A DNA stretch of 64,000 nt, from assembly GCF_030169785.1 (NCBI RefSeq), contig NZ_CP125854.1, positions 1,798,001 to 1,862,000 on the forward strand, read 5' to 3'. The notes beneath the pieces are model-generated. The model searched no databases. It was not told the DNA's origin and saw only the letters and a list, made by a program, of their open reading frames with translations. Positions 41,991 to 50,974 of the stretch are shown here, in pieces; position 1 is the first letter of the stretch, and every line of letters starts with the position of its first letter. The position numbers and the translations under genes were made by a program. The DNA comes from Bdellovibrio sp. 22V (GTDB lineage: Bacteria > Bdellovibrionota > Bdellovibrionia > Bdellovibrionales > Bdellovibrionaceae).

Positions 41991-43373
41991 GTGTCTAAGT
42001 TGATCGTTTCGAAATTTGGTGGAACGTCCATGGGCGATGCTGAGTGCATGCTTCGCAGTGCTGAAGTGAGTTTTCGCCAAGGTTCCAGTCTCATTGCCGT
42101 GTCCGCGACGTCTGGAACGACGAATGATTTGATCTCTTTGGGTAAAACAGCAGAAGCACAAGCATGGCCTGAAGCCGAAAAGATCCTTGCGAAGATTCAT
42201 ACGAGGCATGTGAAGATTGCGGAGGATCTAAAAATTTCCTCGGAAGCGCAGACTCGTCTGGAAGTTCTTTTCGAAGAAATGAACTCTTTAGCAAAAGGTG
42301 TTCATCTTCTTAAGGATTGTTCTGTGAAAGCCATGGATACTCTGATGAGCCTCGGTGAAAGAATGTCTTCCGTTTTATTCACAGAAGCTATGACCCAGGT
42401 TTTGCGCAAGCACGGTTCGCAGAAAACAAGCGAGCTTTTCGATGTCAGAACGGTTCTTCGTACGGATGAATCCTTCGGGAAAGCAAAGCCTATCACTTCT
42501 GAAGTGGCGTCTTTGTGCGCAAAACACTTAGGTTTCTTGCGCGACGGAAAAAAAGTTGTAGTCACTCAAGGTTACATCGGGATGACCGAAGACGGTATGA
42601 CTACGACGTTGGGTCGCGGAGGAAGTGATTATTCTGCAGCCATTCTTGCAGAGGGAGTTTCCGCCGATATTCTTGAAATTTGGACGGATGTAGCGGGTAT
42701 TGCGACGACGGATCCTCGTTTATGTTCAAAAGCCAAACCCATTAGCGAAATTTCCTTTAAAGAAGCGTCAGAACTAGCAACGTTCGGCGCCAAGATTCTG
42801 CACCCGGCGACGTTGCTTCCTGCGATTCGCAAGAACATTCCGGTTTTTGTCGGCTCCAGTTTCGACCCTGAAGCCAAAGGCACATGGGTTCGTAAGGATG
42901 TTGAAGACCATCCGCTGATTCGCGCGATGGCCTTGCGTAAAAAACAAGTTCTCGTCACGCTCTCGACGCCCGAAATGTTGCACGCGCACGGTTTCTTGTT
43001 CCAGATTTTTAAAATTTTCAACGATCATAAAGTCAGTATTGATGCCATCACGACTTCTGAAATTTCGGTCAGCGTGACATTGGATGATTCGACACTTTTG
43101 AACAGGAAATTAATCGCGGATCTTTCGCAGATCGCCGATGTCCAAGTCGAAGAAAATCTTTCTTTGATTTCGCTGATCGGCAACAACATCAATCACACGC
43201 CGGGATTGGGGAAACAGATTTTCGAAGTCATCTCTGACATTAACGTGCGAATGATCTGTTTGGGTGCCAGCAAACACAATTTCTGCTTTCTTGTGAATGA
43301 AGATCACGGTGCAGAAGCGATTCGTCGCTTGCATGAAAGTTTCATCGAAGCCGGCCCCGCAGAAATGGGCTAA
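41991..43373 (+). CDS. lysC: Aspartate kinase
   Basis: The GTG start has GAGGAG nine bases upstream. The 460-residue protein has the aspartokinase signature KFGGTSMGD, the TTTLGRGGSDYSA site and the ITTSEISVSV and MICLGASKHNFCFLV ACT domains at the C-terminus. It phosphorylates aspartate as the first step to lysine, threonine, methionine and diaminopimelate. Length and pair of ACT domains fit a monofunctional, feedback-regulated enzyme. The intergenic palindrome at 43377 follows the stop. Confidence 0.95.
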   Translation: MSKLIVSKFGGTSMGDAECMLRSAEVSFRQGSSLIAVSATSGTTNDLISLGKTAEAQAWPEAEKILAKIHTRHVKIAEDLKISSEAQTRLEVLFEEMNSLAKGVHLLKDCSVKAMDTLMSLGERMSSVLFTEAMTQVLRKHGSQKTSELFDVRTVLRTDESFGKAKPITSEVASLCAKHLGFLRDGKKVVVTQGYIGMTEDGMTTTLGRGGSDYSAAILAEGVSADILEIWTDVAGIATTDPRLCSKAKPISEISFKEASELATFGAKILHPATLLPAIRKNIPVFVGSSFDPEAKGTWVRKDVEDHPLIRAMALRKKQVLVTLSTPEMLHAHGFLFQIFKIFNDHKVSIDAITTSEISVSVTLDDSTLLNRKLIADLSQIADVQVEENLSLISLIGNNINHTPGLGKQIFEVISDINVRMICLGASKHNFCFLVNEDHGAEAIRRLHESFIEAGPAEMG

Positions 43374-43376
43374 AAA

Positions 43377-43401
43377 GAAAAAGGTACCAGGTACCTTTTT
43401 C
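43377..43401. repeat. Intergenic palindrome with GGTACC core
   Basis: GAAAAAGGTACC and GGTACCTTTTTC are perfect 12-base arms with a single-base centre. The A-rich and T-rich ends would terminate transcription in both directions. A decayed copy of the right arm (GGTACCTTTTTT) occurs at 44090-44101. Confidence 0.75.
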
Positions 43402-43418
43402 CTACAGGAGTTCCAAAG

Positions 43419-44015
43419 ATGGAAAAAGAACAGTTTTATCAGCTCATCGAATCGCGCAAATCCATTCGTAAATACAAACCCGATGCTGTGCCGAAAGAAA
43501 TCATTGAAAAAATTCTTATGGCAGGAATGCACGCGCCTTCAGGCAAGAATCGTCAGAACTGGAGGTTCTTTGTCGTCACAGGAGCTAAGCGCGATGAGTA
43601 TCTGAAGTATTCGCAAAAATCGTGGCTGGGGATTAAAGATATCCTTTCGCAAAGATTGAAGCCTTCGTTGTACCAATTCACGGAAAGATTTTTTTATACT
43701 TTAGGCGATGCGCCTGTCATTATCTTCGCGTATTCGCACAATGATAATGAAGAGCGCTATCACACGAGCATCGGCTCGGTGTATATGGCTGTGGAAAACA
43801 TGAACCTCGCATGTCTTGTGGAAGGCTTAGGCTCTTGCACTATGGGAGCTCCGCTTGAGATCAAAGAAGAAGTCGATAAGTTTTTAGGTGTCGACAAACT
43901 TCCGGAATATCAAAGGGGCGAGCTCGAGCTTCTTTGTGCGATGGTGTGCGGTTATCCAGATCACAATCCGCCCAAAGCCCCTCGGCAAACAGAAGGCCGA
44001 GTGACCTGGCTCTAA
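43419..44015 (+). CDS. Nitroreductase family protein
   Basis: This 198-residue protein matches FMN-dependent nitroreductases: ESRKSIRKYKPDAVPKEIIEKIL, MHAPSGKNRQNWRF, MAVENMNLACLVEGLGSC and MVCGYPDHNPPKAPRQ. Such enzymes reduce nitro compounds, quinones or flavins with NAD(P)H; the natural substrate cannot be told from sequence. ACAGGAG precedes the ATG. It sits between two copies of the GGTACC palindrome. Confidence 0.9.
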   Translation: MEKEQFYQLIESRKSIRKYKPDAVPKEIIEKILMAGMHAPSGKNRQNWRFFVVTGAKRDEYLKYSQKSWLGIKDILSQRLKPSLYQFTERFFYTLGDAPVIIFAYSHNDNEERYHTSIGSVYMAVENMNLACLVEGLGSCTMGAPLEIKEEVDKFLGVDKLPEYQRGELELLCAMVCGYPDHNPPKAPRQTEGRVTWL

Positions 44016-44065
44016 GGCCGGGGCTCAGATCGAATACATTCGTTATAAGTACCTAAACCCATGAA

Positions 44066-44101
44066 AAAAGGGCCTTTTTAGCAAACAGGGGTACCTTTTT
44101 T
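44066..44101. repeat. Imperfect intergenic palindrome
   Basis: AAAAAAGG at the left and GGTACCTTTTTT at the right flank an unmatched centre. The right arm is the same as that of the element at 43377, suggesting a damaged copy. Confidence 0.4.
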
Positions 44102-44129
44102 ATTACGATTTTGTTATACCCGTTTGCCT

Positions 44130-45143
44130 ATGAATCCAGTTCAAGCCCTTAAGACAAATCCCTTTGTCCTTGCTCCTATGGCAGGGATTACGGATCACGC
44201 TTTTCGTACTTTCATGAAGAAGCTTGATACGAGTGTTGTCGTCACGGAACTTGTGAGTGCCAACGGTATTGAATACAAATCAGAACGTACGATGAAGTTG
44301 ATGAGTTTCGATGAGTCGCAACGACCTATCGGAATTCAACTTTTTGGTGAAGAGCCGGAAGTTGTCGCTCGCGCTGCACAAGTGGCTGAAGCGGAAGGCT
44401 GTGACTTTGTGGATCTGAACTTCGGTTGTCCCGTTCCAAAGGTTGTTAAAAAAGGCGCGGGTTCGGCGATTTTGAAAGATCCTGCGGCCGTGCAAAAAAT
44501 GGTTTCCACTGTGAAGGCGGCGATCAAAATTCCTCTGACAATCAAAATCCGCACGGGCTGGGACGCGAACACTCGCAACGCTGTTGAAATTTGCAACATA
44601 GCTTACAATGAAGGTGTGGAGTGGGTCGCGATCCATGGTCGTACTCGCGCACAAGGTTATTCAGGTCTTGCGGATTGGGATTTCATTGCCGATGTGAAGT
44701 CGAAAACCAAAATTCCTCTTTTAGGAAACGGAGACATTCTCACACCTCGCCAGGCCAACCTTCGACTAGAACAATCCGGCTGTGATGGCGTCATGATTGG
44801 TCGAGGTTGCCTTAAAAATCCGTTTATTTTTATGGATGCCTTGTCTTTGTGGCGTGGAGAATCCTTAAAAGACGTAAAACGGGACTATGTGAGTCTATTT
44901 AACAACTTGAAAACTGAGATTGTTGCGCATTGTGATGAGCACATCACGGGCATCCAACTCAGAAAGTTTGCAGCGTGGTTCTCGACAGGTTATGCTGGAG
45001 CGGCACAATTCAGAAAGAATCTTTTCCAATCCAAAAGCAACGAAGAGATTATGGCCCTCGCGAATGAATTCTTCGCAAGTATCGGCGATGTTGAGCAAGA
45101 AGACACCAGCCAAGAAGAATTCCTCATGGGTGGTCACGGGTAG
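44130..45143 (+). CDS. tRNA-dihydrouridine synthase (Dus family)
   Basis: The ATG at 44130 is used; a TTG six bases earlier is unlikely. The 337-residue protein has the Dus pattern: APMAGITDHAFRTFMKKL, IQLFGEEPEVVARAA, DLNFGCPVPKVVKKGAGSAIL with the catalytic Cys, and AIHGRTRAQGYSG, LLGNGDI, GVMIGRGCLKNPF. It reduces uridine to dihydrouridine in tRNA with FMN and NADPH. DusB is the nearest type. No ribosome site is visible, and a TTATAC-like -10 lies only about 15 bases upstream, so the mRNA may be leaderless. Confidence 0.9.
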   Translation: MNPVQALKTNPFVLAPMAGITDHAFRTFMKKLDTSVVVTELVSANGIEYKSERTMKLMSFDESQRPIGIQLFGEEPEVVARAAQVAEAEGCDFVDLNFGCPVPKVVKKGAGSAILKDPAAVQKMVSTVKAAIKIPLTIKIRTGWDANTRNAVEICNIAYNEGVEWVAIHGRTRAQGYSGLADWDFIADVKSKTKIPLLGNGDILTPRQANLRLEQSGCDGVMIGRGCLKNPFIFMDALSLWRGESLKDVKRDYVSLFNNLKTEIVAHCDEHITGIQLRKFAAWFSTGYAGAAQFRKNLFQSKSNEEIMALANEFFASIGDVEQEDTSQEEFLMGGHG

Positions 45144-45229
45144 CTGTGAGCCTAACGGAAACCTGTAGTGCGAAATTTGAAATTTAGATTTAGTGTTTTG
45201 AAGTTTTTGAAAAATAACGAAGGGTAAAT

Positions 45230-47044
45230 ATGATTCAAGATCCAAAGAAAATTAGAAATATTGCTATCATCGCACACGTCGACCACGGAAAGACGACGCT
45301 TGTTGACCACTTGATTAAGCAAGCAGGTACTTTCCGTGACAACGAACACGTCGAAGAACGTTTGATGGACTCCATGGATCTTGAAAAAGAACGCGGTATC
45401 ACGATCGCGGCGAAGAACGCTTCTTTCATGTACAAAGATATTAAAGTTAATATCGTAGATACTCCGGGCCATAGTGACTTCGGCGGTGAAGTTGAGCGTA
45501 TCTTGAACATGGTTGATGGTTGTATCCTTCTTTGTGACGCTTCCGAAGGTCCACTTCCTCAAACACGTTTCGTATTGAAGAAAGCTCTTGAGGGCGGCAA
45601 AAAAGTTATCGTTTGTATCAATAAAATCGACCGTTCAGATGCGCGTATTCAAGAAGTTCATAACGAACTTTTCGATTTGTTCATCGACCTTGATGCAACT
45701 GAAGAACAATGTGACTTCCACACTGTTTACGCGATTGCGCGTGAAGGTATGGCGACTTTGGATCCGAACGTAAACACAGGTTCTTTGGAAGTTCTTTACG
45801 ATGCTATCGTAAACTTGGTTCCTCCTCCGCAAATCGAAGAAAACCATCCGCTTCAAGTTATGGTTTCTAACATTTCATACAATGATTACGTAGGTCGTTT
45901 GGCGATCGGTCGTATGAAAGCCGGTACTATTAAAGTTGGTGACGAAGTTCTTTGCGTTCAAGCGAATGCTCAGAAAAAAGTAAAAGTATCAGCATTGTTC
46001 CAGTACAAAGTGAATTCACAAGTTCCTGCACAAGAAGTTGGTGCGGGTGACATCGTCGTTATCGCAGGTATGGAAGACTTCACTATCGGTGACACTATCA
46101 CTTCCGCTGTAGATCCTCGTCCTCTTCCACGTATCCGCGTTGAAGAGCCCACTGTGGGAATGGTGTTCTCTGTAAATAACGGACCGTTCGCAGGTTTGGA
46201 TGGTAAGAACGTAACTTCCCGTAAAATCATCGAGCGTCTTGAAAGAGAACTTTTGTACAACGTTGCGATCCGCGTAGAAAAAACTGAGAGCACTGATGCG
46301 TTCAAAGTTATCGGTCGTGGTGAGTTGCAGTTGGGCGTTTTGATCGAGCAAATGCGCCGTGAAAATTTCGAGCTTCTTGTTTCTAAACCGACGGTTGTCT
46401 TCAAAGAAGAAGACGGCAAAAAGAAAGAACCAATGGAGATCGCGGTTATCGATATCGAAGACCAATTCGTTGGTGCTGTGACTGAAAAACTTGGTAAACG
46501 TAAGGGTGTCATGACGAACATGGTTCAAAAAGGATCTGGTCGTACACGTCTTGAGTTCCGCATTCCTTCTCGCGGTTTGATCGGTTACCGTTCTGAATTC
46601 TTGACTGATACTCGCGGTACAGGTCTTTTGAATACGCAATTCGACGGCTGGGATGACTACCGTGGCGAGATCGAACACCGTATGAATGGTGCGATGATCT
46701 CTGACCGTAAAGGTATGGCAACAGCTTACGCTATCTGGAACTTGCAAGAGCGCGGGATCATGATGGTTGAGCACGGTGACGATGTGTACGAAGGTATGAT
46801 CGTGGGTGAACACGCTAAGGACAATGACCTTGAAGTGAACATCACTCGTGAGAAAAAATTGACGAACGTACGTGCTTCGGGTTCTGATGAAGCTATCCGT
46901 CTTGTTCCTGTGAAGAAGATGACGTTGGAAAGAGCGATGGAATGGATTAAGGATTCTGAGTTGATTGAAGTCACTCCGAAGACAATCCGTCTTCGCCTCC
47001 GTGAACTAGACCCGCATAAACGTGCGAGAGCAGCGAAGGAATAA
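45230..47044 (+). CDS. typA: Ribosome-associated GTPase TypA/BipA
   Basis: This 604-residue translational GTPase has the G motifs AHVDHGKTTLVDHL, RGITI, DTPGHSDFGGEVER and NKIDRSDAR, then EF-G-like domains and the BipA C-terminal region (GLIGYRSEFLTDTRGTG and beyond). TypA binds ribosomes and helps 50S assembly and growth under stress. GAAGGG precedes the ATG. Its stop overlaps the ABC transporter ATPase start by one base, an unusual operon partner. Confidence 0.96.
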   Translation: MIQDPKKIRNIAIIAHVDHGKTTLVDHLIKQAGTFRDNEHVEERLMDSMDLEKERGITIAAKNASFMYKDIKVNIVDTPGHSDFGGEVERILNMVDGCILLCDASEGPLPQTRFVLKKALEGGKKVIVCINKIDRSDARIQEVHNELFDLFIDLDATEEQCDFHTVYAIAREGMATLDPNVNTGSLEVLYDAIVNLVPPPQIEENHPLQVMVSNISYNDYVGRLAIGRMKAGTIKVGDEVLCVQANAQKKVKVSALFQYKVNSQVPAQEVGAGDIVVIAGMEDFTIGDTITSAVDPRPLPRIRVEEPTVGMVFSVNNGPFAGLDGKNVTSRKIIERLERELLYNVAIRVEKTESTDAFKVIGRGELQLGVLIEQMRRENFELLVSKPTVVFKEEDGKKKEPMEIAVIDIEDQFVGAVTEKLGKRKGVMTNMVQKGSGRTRLEFRIPSRGLIGYRSEFLTDTRGTGLLNTQFDGWDDYRGEIEHRMNGAMISDRKGMATAYAIWNLQERGIMMVEHGDDVYEGMIVGEHAKDNDLEVNITREKKLTNVRASGSDEAIRLVPVKKMTLERAMEWIKDSELIEVTPKTIRLRLRELDPHKRARAAKE

Positions 47045-47970
47045 TGAGTACGAATGTCGCCATTGAGATCAAAGATTTGACCAAAAAATACGACGATAAA
47101 GTCGCTGTCGATGGAATAAATCTGGAAATTTACAAAGGCGAATGTTTCGGACTTCTTGGTCCAAACGGGGCTGGCAAATCTACAACCATGAAAATGATGT
47201 ATTGCTCAGCCCTCGTCACAAGCGGGGAACTTTACGTTCTCGGCTTGAATGTTAAGAAAAATTACCGCGAGATTAAAACTCGCATAGGGGTCGTCCCGCA
47301 AGAGGACGGCCTTGATCCCGACTTCACCGTTCTTGAAAATCTTCTCGTCTATGCCAGCTTTCATAATATTCCAAAGGCCGAAGCCGATCTTCGCGCTCAA
47401 GCTCTTTTGCGCTTGATGAAGCTTGAAGAATACCAGGATCGCTCTGTGGAAACATTAAGCGGCGGCATGAAGCGCCGTTTAGCTATTGCGCGTGGACTGA
47501 TTAACTCTCCAGAGGTGATTTTCCTAGATGAGCCGACAACAGGTTTGGATCCTCAGGCGCGTATCTGGATCTGGGATTTCTTTAAGCATCTTAAATCTGA
47601 AAAAAGCACTCTTGTTCTGACAACTCACTATATGGAAGAAGCCGAACAGATGTGCGATCGGGTGGCGATTATCGATAATGGTCGCATTCTTACCGTCGGT
47701 AAACCGAAGGATCTCATTCGTGAGTTGATCGGCAAAGAAGTTGTGGAGTTTGATACGAATCCAGTGGATTTGAATTATTACCTGGGCCGTTTGCGCGCCG
47801 AAGGCTTTGCATATCAAGTTATTAAAGACACCGTGTCTGTTTTGGTTAAAGAAAATCAGGAAGGCCGTCGTGTTGTGGATCTTATTGCCAGCGATAAGAT
47901 TTTTATTCGTAAACCGACCTTGAACGATGTGTTCTTGAAATTGGCGGGACATCAATTGAGGGATGAGTAA
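47044..47970 (+). CDS. ABC transporter ATPase (ABC-2/NodI type)
   Basis: This 308-residue protein has Walker A GPNGAGKST, the signature LSGGMKRRL, Walker B VIFLDEPTTGLDP and the switch His in LTTHYMEEAEQ. The long C-terminal domain after 220 is typical of drug or polysaccharide exporters of the DrrA/NodI class. With the permease downstream it forms an export pump in the inner membrane; the substrate is unknown. Confidence 0.93.
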   Translation: MSTNVAIEIKDLTKKYDDKVAVDGINLEIYKGECFGLLGPNGAGKSTTMKMMYCSALVTSGELYVLGLNVKKNYREIKTRIGVVPQEDGLDPDFTVLENLLVYASFHNIPKAEADLRAQALLRLMKLEEYQDRSVETLSGGMKRRLAIARGLINSPEVIFLDEPTTGLDPQARIWIWDFFKHLKSEKSTLVLTTHYMEEAEQMCDRVAIIDNGRILTVGKPKDLIRELIGKEVVEFDTNPVDLNYYLGRLRAEGFAYQVIKDTVSVLVKENQEGRRVVDLIASDKIFIRKPTLNDVFLKLAGHQLRDE

Positions 47971-47971
47971 A

Positions 47972-48760
47972 ATGAAGTTCAAAGAATATTTCTCTGTCCC
48001 CAAAGTGAACAGCGGTGCGATGCAAGTATGGTCGCGAAATTTTCTATATTTCAAGAAGACGTGGCTGGTTTCTCTTTTCTGGATCGTGCTTGAACCGGTT
48101 ATTTATCTGGGTGCCATCGGTTTTGGATTAGGCGCCTTTGTAAATAACATGGGCGGAATGTCGTATATCGAGTTTTTCTTTCCGGCTCTTCTTTCTAGTA
48201 CTGCGATGATGGTGGCTTTTTTTGAAGGGACCTACGGAAACTATACGAAGCTGACACATCAAAAAACGTACGCCACAATCATGTTAACCCGAATCGGACC
48301 CGAAGAGATCGTCGGCGGCGAGCTTTTGTGGGCGGCGAGCAAAGGTTTCTTCGGTGTTATGGGTGTGACGGTCGTCGCCCTCTTCTTTGGTTTGATTGAT
48401 TCGTATAGAATTCTTTTGGCTTTGCCGATTCTGTTTTTATTGTCGGCCTTGTTTTCCTGCATCGGAATGATCTTTACATCTTTCGCAAGAAACTATGACT
48501 CGTTCATTTATTCAACGTCAGGCTTGATTGTTCCGATGAGTCTTTTGAGTGGAACTTATTTTCCCCTGGAGCAATTGCCTGCGGGTCTTCGTTACGTGGC
48601 GTATCTGTTTCCGCTCACTCACGCTGTCGCTGCGGTAAGAACTGTCTTGCACCATGGACCGACGTTGTGGGTGGCCTTACACGTTTTGGTTCTTTTAATT
48701 GCGACGTGGATTTGTATGAACGTGTCGTTCTATCGCATTCGAAAAAAACTTCTGAAATAA
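47972..48760 (+). CDS. ABC-2 type permease
   Basis: I prefer the ATG at 47972, nine bases after GAGGG, over one at 47963 that lies directly on this site. The 262-residue product has six membrane helices and the ABC-2 motif near the end (SGTYFPLEQLPAGLRYVAYLFPLTHAVAAVR), as in NodJ and related exporters. It pairs with the ATPase upstream, overlapping it closely. It ends next to the convergent DUF523 gene. Confidence 0.9.
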   Translation: MKFKEYFSVPKVNSGAMQVWSRNFLYFKKTWLVSLFWIVLEPVIYLGAIGFGLGAFVNNMGGMSYIEFFFPALLSSTAMMVAFFEGTYGNYTKLTHQKTYATIMLTRIGPEEIVGGELLWAASKGFFGVMGVTVVALFFGLIDSYRILLALPILFLLSALFSCIGMIFTSFARNYDSFIYSTSGLIVPMSLLSGTYFPLEQLPAGLRYVAYLFPLTHAVAAVRTVLHHGPTLWVALHVLVLLIATWICMNVSFYRIRKKLLK

Positions 48761-48761
48761 T

Positions 48762-49169
48762 TCAGTCGATAACGGTCACTTTGATGCCGTGTTTTTTGAG
48801 GAGTTCGGCAAAGATGCCATCGCCATCTTTCAGAGCTCCCGAAAATGTGCCGTCGTAGATTTTATCAGCTCCACACATGGGGGACTTTGACTTCAGCAAA
48901 GCTTCCGTAGCGCCGCAGAGCTTGGCGATCTTCAGGGCTTCCTCGGCACCTCGAAGATACTGCTCGGTTACATCAGCACCCGTTTTTGTTAAGACTTTAT
49001 CGCCAATTCTTTCTGCCGGAGGACGGGGAGTTGAAAGCCCACCCATTTGCTCGGGGCAAACAGGAATGGCTTCGCCTTTTTGAACCATCTCTTCAATAGG
49101 GGTTCGCGCTTGCGCTTTGCAGTCGTAACGACAATGAACTCCTGAAAGACATGCAGAGACGATCTTCAT
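48762..49169 (-). CDS. DUF523 (TudS-like) protein
   Basis: This 135-residue protein has the family's cysteines in order: SACLSGVHCRYD, PVCPEQMGGLSTPRPPAE and KSPMCGADKIYDGTFSG. Members with this pattern include the thiouracil desulfidase TudS, which carries an iron-sulfur cluster, so a role in desulfurisation of thio-modified bases is possible. Its ATG overlaps the mtgA stop by four bases. Confidence 0.88.
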   Translation of the reverse strand: MKIVSACLSGVHCRYDCKAQARTPIEEMVQKGEAIPVCPEQMGGLSTPRPPAERIGDKVLTKTGADVTEQYLRGAEEALKIAKLCGATEALLKSKSPMCGADKIYDGTFSGALKDGDGIFAELLKKHGIKVTVID

Positions 49170-49981
49170 TCTTCGCTTCCCTCAATCTCGGCCTGTTCTA
49201 AATCTTCCAAAGTCAAAGTCGGCTCATCCGGGGACGCAATCTCTTCTGGAGGAGGTTCTGGTTGGAAGAAATACGACACTTGAGAGCTCGCTGTTATGTA
49301 TTCATCTTCGGAAATGCGATGATAGCGATACATGTCTTCGACGATGCGGCTCATGCGTTTGGCAGCGAAAGGAGTCAGCTCTTTACGGTAATATGATTTA
49401 GAGTATTTAACAGGATTCGGAAGAACCATGGCTAGAAAAGCACTTTCGACAACATCGAGGTCCGCGGGAGATTTCTTAAAGTAATATTTCGCTGCTGCTT
49501 TAATACCGTAGATGTCTTTGCCGAACTCAACGACGTTCAGATAACGCTCTAGAATTTCTTTTTTCGTGAGAGTGTTTTCAATGCGATCGGTGATAATTGC
49601 TTCCAAGCCCTTGCGAATAAAGGTGCGATCCTTAGTAAGGAACATGTTCTTTGCAAGCTGTTGCGTGATCGTCGAGCCGCCGCGCTTAAAAACACCGGTT
49701 TCCCAGCCTTCGCGCGCGTTTTTTTCGATCGCGTCCCAATCAAAACCTTTGTGATTCCAGAAATTCGAATCCTCGGTCAGGATGATGGTCTTTTGCAGGT
49801 AAGGAGAGATCTGACGAAGCGGCACATAATCTTTGGAGGTAGGACAAAGGTGAACTTGATACATCTTTGTAACAAGACATCCTTTAATATCTTTTTGCGA
49901 AGGCAACCACGTCAAAACCGCAGAAGCGGCCAGTGCCATCAAAGTAAAAACGCCTAAAAAGAAAAATACAACGCTCTTCAT
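49166..49981 (-). CDS. mtgA: Monofunctional peptidoglycan glycosyltransferase
   Basis: This 271-residue GT51 protein has one N-terminal membrane helix and the catalytic region EDSNFWNHKGFDW, then RGGSTITQQLAKNMFLTKDR and RKGLEAIITDRIENTLTKKEILERYLN. It polymerises lipid II into glycan chains at the periplasmic face of the inner membrane. No transpeptidase domain is present. The C-terminal 40 residues are acidic and Pro-rich (PEPPPEEIASPDE), an extension not usual in the family. It lies in a tight operon with PAP2, epimerase and DUF523 genes. Confidence 0.93.
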   Translation of the reverse strand: MKSVVFFFLGVFTLMALAASAVLTWLPSQKDIKGCLVTKMYQVHLCPTSKDYVPLRQISPYLQKTIILTEDSNFWNHKGFDWDAIEKNAREGWETGVFKRGGSTITQQLAKNMFLTKDRTFIRKGLEAIITDRIENTLTKKEILERYLNVVEFGKDIYGIKAAAKYYFKKSPADLDVVESAFLAMVLPNPVKYSKSYYRKELTPFAAKRMSRIVEDMYRYHRISEDEYITASSQVSYFFQPEPPPEEIASPDEPTLTLEDLEQAEIEGSEE

Positions 49982-49987
49982 TCAGTC

Positions 49988-50974
49988 CTACGAAAGCAAG
50001 TGATGATCTTTCATCCACTGAACGCTGTTGTGAATAGCTTCACGCGCAGGCCGAGGTTTAAAGTCCAACTCTCTTTGCGCCTTACTAGAATCAAACCAAT
50101 GATACATAGTGGAGGTGTAAGCGTTCTCGCGGCTGATCGGACCTTTTAGTCCCATCTTATCCATCAAATCGCCTGTTGCACCTAGCAGGTGTAAAAAACT
50201 ATCTGGCAATTGATGTGAAGGAGCTTTTACTCCAGCTTCGGCGGCGATCATAGCGAAAAGGTCTTTGATGAGAATATTTTCACCCGCAAGGATGTAGCGT
50301 TCTCCCTTACGACCTTTCTTCCAGGCGCTCAAAATACCCTGAACAACGTCTTCAACGGCGACAACGTTAACCCCGCCGGAAGTATAAAATTTGAACTTTC
50401 CTTGCGCGACCTTCACCTGCATTTTGCGGCTGCCTTTTTTGGCGTCGCCAGCTCCGTAAATTGTAGAGGGATTCAAAATAACAGCGTCGATTTCGCCTTT
50501 ATCGCAGGCTTTTTTTACAAGAATCTCGGCTTCGTGTTTGGTTTCGAAGTAACCTAAGTTGAGATCAGAAATATTGTAAGGGGAGTCTTCGTTCATAACG
50601 TCTTGGGGGGTGTATCCCGCGCCGATAGCCACGACAGATGACAAATAAACAAGACGGCGGACTTTATGTTCCCGGCAAACAGAGACGACGTTCGCTGTCC
50701 CTTGAACGTTTACTTTATCCATAAGGGCCCGCTCTGATTTTTTGTAGGCGATGACTCCTGCCAAATGGAAAACGGTGTCTACACCTTTAAAAGCTTCTAA
50801 TAACGAATGAACGTCTGTCACATCGCCATGAACGTATTTGCAATTTACGCCGGAAAGTTCAGAGATATCGCTTTTAGGACGGACCAAGGCATAGACGTGA
50901 TGACCTTCATTAACAAGGGCGCGAGTAACCCAGCTTCCTAAAAAACCATTAGCGCCAGTAACGAGTATCTTCAT
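49988..50974 (-). CDS. NAD-dependent epimerase/dehydratase (extended SDR)
   Basis: The ATG at 50974 starts MKILVTGANGFLGSWVTRAL, with the Rossmann NAD motif GANGFLG; the longer frame upstream lies inside the PAP2 gene. The 328-residue product has FHLAGV, VYLSSV and the Tyr-x3-Lys dyad in LGYFETKHEAE. It is most like dihydroflavonol-4-reductase or hopanoid-associated sugar epimerases; the exact substrate is unclear. The start overlaps the PAP2 stop by four bases. Confidence 0.88.
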   Translation of the reverse strand: MKILVTGANGFLGSWVTRALVNEGHHVYALVRPKSDISELSGVNCKYVHGDVTDVHSLLEAFKGVDTVFHLAGVIAYKKSERALMDKVNVQGTANVVSVCREHKVRRLVYLSSVVAIGAGYTPQDVMNEDSPYNISDLNLGYFETKHEAEILVKKACDKGEIDAVILNPSTIYGAGDAKKGSRKMQVKVAQGKFKFYTSGGVNVVAVEDVVQGILSAWKKGRKGERYILAGENILIKDLFAMIAAEAGVKAPSHQLPDSFLHLLGATGDLMDKMGLKGPISRENAYTSTMYHWFDSSKAQRELDFKPRPAREAIHNSVQWMKDHHLLS

